From: an uncultured beta proteobacterium
Lineage (GTDB): Bacteria > Pseudomonadota > Gammaproteobacteria > Burkholderiales > Rhodocyclaceae
Length of the DNA: 9,280 nucleotides
NCBI GenBank assembly: GCA_903953145.1
Contig: CAJBIL010000054.1
Span: 1 to 9,280 of the forward strand
Reading direction: 5' to 3'
The position numbers and the translations under genes are program-made. The notes under the pieces were generated by a model. It worked only from the letters and a program-made list of their open reading frames with translations, was not told where the DNA came from and did no database searches. Below, one piece after another: positions 5,782 to 9,280 of this stretch (within the stretch, counting starts at the first letter, position 1; each line of letters starts with the position of its first letter).

Positions 5782-6903
5782 ATGTCAGTCGCTGCAACAA
5801 CATTGCCGGCGCAAGCCGGGTTGCGCTGGAGCTGGGTCCTTGATTCAACGCTGAGCGAGGCGGATACCACGCGCCTTTTTGCGCTTCTCGCAGCGCTTGT
5901 CGTGCCGGGTGCGCTGGGCAATGCCGCCAGGGCGGCGGGGTTGTCTTATCGCACGGCGTGGGGTTTGCTGAGGCGTTGCGAGGCCGTGCTGGGCGCTTCG
6001 CTGGTTGTGATGGCGCGCGGCCGGGGGACGCAGCTGACCGAGCTTGGCGCCGCCATCATGGCGCTTGATCGCTCGGCGCGGCAAGCGCTGGCCGAGGCCC
6101 ATACGCCGTGGGAAGCGCGTTTGCGTACCTTGCTGGCGCCCGTGGCAGAAAGCCCGCCAGCGCGCTTGCGCATTGCGGCCAGCCATGATCTGGCATTGGC
6201 TGACTGGTTCGAGCACGGGCGCGACATTCGCTTTGATCTGAGCTGGCGCGGCAGCGAGGAAGCGCTGGCTGGTCTGGGGCGTGAGGAGTTTGATCTGGCC
6301 GGCTTTCATGTGCCCGAGGCGTGGTCGTCGACCCAGTTGGCCGGCTGGCTCGGACGCTGGTTAAAACCCAAGCAGCATTGCTGCATCCCGGTCATGCGCC
6401 GCTGCCAGGGGCTGATCGTCGCCCGGGGCAATCCGCTGCAATTGGCTACCCTGGCTGATCTCGCGGCGCGCGGCGCGCGCATGGTCAATCGCCAGCGTGG
6501 CTCCGGCACACGCAGTCTGGTCGATCAGTTGCTTCTGGCCAACGGTCTGCAAGCAGAAGGTATTGATGGCTATACGCATGAAGAATTCACGCATGAAGCC
6601 GTGGCTGCCACCGTCGCCAGCGGGCAGGCCGACGTCGGGTTCGGCATCGAAGCCGTGGCCGCGCGTTACGACCTCGATTTTGTGCCGTTGATCGAGGAAC
6701 GCTACGGTTTCGCCCTGTCGCGCAATATTGCTGCCAGCGAAGCCACGCAAGCCTTTCTCGCCCATTTGTCGGGTCGCACCTTCCAGCAACGATTGCAGGC
6801 GCTACCAGGTTATCAGGGGCTGGCGGAGGCTTCTGCAATACCTGGCGGGTGGGGGGAGTTTCTGAAGATGCCCGTATTCATTGACTTTCCGGCGAGTCAG
6901 TGA
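5782..6903 (+). CDS. ModE-type winged-helix regulator with binding-protein-like sensor domain
   Basis: A 373-residue cytoplasmic transcription factor. The N-terminal part (about 12-105) is a ModE/LysR-like winged helix: helix-turn-helix around GNAARAAGLSYRTAWGLL (46-63), then CEAVLG and a wing at ARGRGTQLTELG (78-89). From about 128 to 345 it has a periplasmic-binding-protein-like domain: LRIAASHDLAL (129-139), LIVARGNPLQL (211-221), and MVNRQRGSGTR (234-244), the motif typical of the PBP-like domain found in molybdate-related regulators. There is no signal peptide and no TOBE/Mop domain, so unlike E. coli ModE it would sense its ligand through a binding-protein fold. It is divergent from the tup operon, separated by 109 bases containing a perfect inverted repeat. 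Likely role: oxyanion-responsive control, probably repression, of tup and itself. The effector (tungstate, molybdate or a related compound) is inferred from context. Confidence 0.85.
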   Translation: MSVAATTLPAQAGLRWSWVLDSTLSEADTTRLFALLAALVVPGALGNAARAAGLSYRTAWGLLRRCEAVLGASLVVMARGRGTQLTELGAAIMALDRSARQALAEAHTPWEARLRTLLAPVAESPPARLRIAASHDLALADWFEHGRDIRFDLSWRGSEEALAGLGREEFDLAGFHVPEAWSSTQLAGWLGRWLKPKQHCCIPVMRRCQGLIVARGNPLQLATLADLAARGARMVNRQRGSGTRSLVDQLLLANGLQAEGIDGYTHEEFTHEAVAATVASGQADVGFGIEAVAARYDLDFVPLIEERYGFALSRNIAASEATQAFLAHLSGRTFQQRLQALPGYQGLAEASAIPGGWGEFLKMPVFIDFPASQ

Positions 6904-6970
6904 GCTGGATCGCCATTCCATGCGGGTTGCAGGGCAGCGCATTGAAGGCTGGCGGGAACCTCTGGCAGGC

Positions 6971-6999
6971 TTGACGTTCTAGCAAGCATGTTCCTTACT
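6971..6999 (+). promoter_or_regulatory. Candidate selO promoter
   Basis: In the 113-base gap before selO, TTGACG (6971-6976; five of six to the -35 consensus) is followed after 17 bases by CTTACT (6994-6999; three of six to the -10). A start near 7006 would leave a very short leader, in keeping with the lack of a Shine-Dalgarno before the selO ATG. Nothing else is recognised in this gap. Confidence 0.35.
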
Positions 7000-7016
7000 C
7001 ACCACACACCTTCAAA

Positions 7017-8582
<1,566 letters not shown>

Positions 8583-8629
8583 GCGGCCGGTTGAAATACC
8601 ATTAACCACAACGAGAACCTTGCCAAATC

Positions 8630-9001
8630 ATGCTTTCTGCACTAACTCTGCTGCTTTTACTGCAACTGATCGGTGAAATTTTCGTTCAGTTTTTTGCCTT
8701 GCCGGTGCCCGGCCCGGTGATTGGCCTTGTTTTGCTTTTTGGCGGCTTGTTGCTGCGTGGCGGGATGAGTGATGACTTGCGGAATACGGCAAATAATCTG
8801 CTCCAGCATCTCTCGCTGCTCTTTGTGCCGGCCGGGGCCGGAGTGATGATTCACGCCAGCCGCGTCGCCGACGAGTGGCTGGCGCTCAGTGTTGCACTGG
8901 TCGGCAGCACGCTGCTGTCGATGGCCGCCACCGCCCTGACCTTGAAATTTTTCTTGCGTAACCGTAGCCCGCATGAAGACCAGAAAGCCGGGCAGCCATG
9001 A
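8630..9001 (+). CDS. lrgA: CidA/LrgA family holin-like membrane protein
   Basis: A small inner-membrane protein of 123 residues, normal for the family. It has about four hydrophobic segments (1-22, 27-43, 62-78, 84-110) and the family's conserved stretches LPVPGPVIGLVLLF (24-37) and LSLLFVPAGAGVM (61-73), ending in a charged tail. Family knowledge: LrgA/CidA proteins resemble phage holins and act with LrgB/CidB partners. Roles reported in other bacteria include control of murein hydrolase activity and lysis, and overflow or pyruvate-type metabolite transport. It starts 47 bases after selO with only a weak purine-rich stretch upstream (ACGAGAA, too far for an ideal site). Its stop overlaps the lrgB start. 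CidA versus LrgA cannot be decided from sequence, so the symbol is nominal. Confidence 0.88.
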   Translation: MLSALTLLLLLQLIGEIFVQFFALPVPGPVIGLVLLFGGLLLRGGMSDDLRNTANNLLQHLSLLFVPAGAGVMIHASRVADEWLALSVALVGSTLLSMAATALTLKFFLRNRSPHEDQKAGQP

Positions 9002-9280
9002 ACGTTGTGCCAAAAATCAACGAAATCTGGGTCTACCTCTCGGCCACGCCGTTACTCGGGTTGACGCTGACGCTGGTCGCCTATCAGCTGGCCTTTGCCA
9101 TGTACAAGCGGAGTGGCAGTAATCCGCTGGCCAACCCGGTGGCGATTTCGGTGGCGCTGGTGGTCAGCGTGCTGGTGTTCACCGGGACGCCTTATCGCAC
9201 CTACTTTGAAGGCGCGCAGTTCGTGCATTTCCTGCTTGGGCCGGCCACCGTGGCGTTGGCGATCCCTCTCTTCACGCAGC
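8998..9280 (+). CDS. lrgB: LrgB/CidB family membrane protein (5' part, cut by window end)
   Basis: An open frame from ATG 8998 runs to the window end without a stop, giving 94 residues (family members are about 230). It starts MNVVPKINEIWVYLSATPLL, has three hydrophobic segments (about 11-36, 46-62 and 74-94), and reaches LLGPATVALAIPL (79-91), the most characteristic LrgB-family motif. It overlaps lrgA by four bases (ATGA, 8998-9001), as is usual for lrgAB/cidAB pairs, implying coupled translation and a joint membrane function. Only the remainder of the gene outside the window is missing; there is no sign of damage. Confidence 0.9.
   Translation, partial: MNVVPKINEIWVYLSATPLLGLTLTLVAYQLAFAMYKRSGSNPLANPVAISVALVVSVLVFTGTPYRTYFEGAQFVHFLLGPATVALAIPLFTQ

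Noticed and set aside
5673..5921. N-terminal extension of tupB to the ATG at 5921
   Set aside because: The added 83 residues are unlike the permease family and overlap the start of the divergent regulator and its operator.
6904..6970. Imperfect direct repeat (CTGGCGGG / CTGGCAGG) upstream of selO
   Set aside because: Short and imperfect, with no symmetry or matching regulator; compatible with chance in GC-rich DNA.

Overview
The window is a dense, GC-rich (roughly 60% by eye) chromosomal stretch of a Gram-negative bacterium. Signal peptides, a probable outer-membrane barrel ending in Phe, and the protein sequences themselves suggest a betaproteobacterium, possibly Rhodocyclales (Dechloromonas/Azonexus-like). 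That placement is inference from general familiarity, not from a search. I see no rRNA, tRNA, insertion sequence, CRISPR array or phage gene.

Layout. (1) 3-1487 (+): a complete or nearly complete sodium:solute symporter with a histidine-rich C-terminal tail. (2) 1579-2274 (+): a small exported protein, probably an outer-membrane beta-barrel. (3) 2320-5672 (-): a compact five-gene operon for tungstate/molybdate-type oxyanion uptake, in transcription order permease tupB, ATPase tupC, binding protein tupA, a second divergent TupA-like binding protein, and a single-domain molbindin (Mop). The first three genes are joined by 4-base ATGA overlaps and the last two follow after gaps of 13 and 24 bases. 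(4) 5782-6903 (+): a divergently transcribed regulator with a ModE-type winged-helix N-terminus fused to a periplasmic-binding-protein-like sensor. A perfect inverted repeat (8-base arms, 6-base spacer) lies in the 109-base divergent intergenic region and is the obvious operator. (5) 7017-8582 (+): SelO/YdiU protein AMP-transferase. (6) 8630-9001 and 8998 to the window end (+): an LrgA/CidA-like holin-like protein overlapping an LrgB/CidB-like partner, which is cut by the window edge.

How they work together. The core is a self-contained Mo/W homeostasis locus. TupA (and perhaps the second binding protein) would capture the oxyanion in the periplasm, TupB/TupC would import it, Mop would bind it in the cytosol, and the regulator would sense it through its own binding-protein-like domain and control the operon from the shared operator. 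The same fold thus appears as transporter receptor and as intracellular sensor. The least expected elements are the second binding protein, which lacks the Thr/Ser-rich N-terminal anion motif of TupA, and the operator, which has the geometry of a ModE box but a different sequence. The flanking symporter, barrel, SelO and LrgAB genes are ordinary and show no clear functional tie to the Tup locus.
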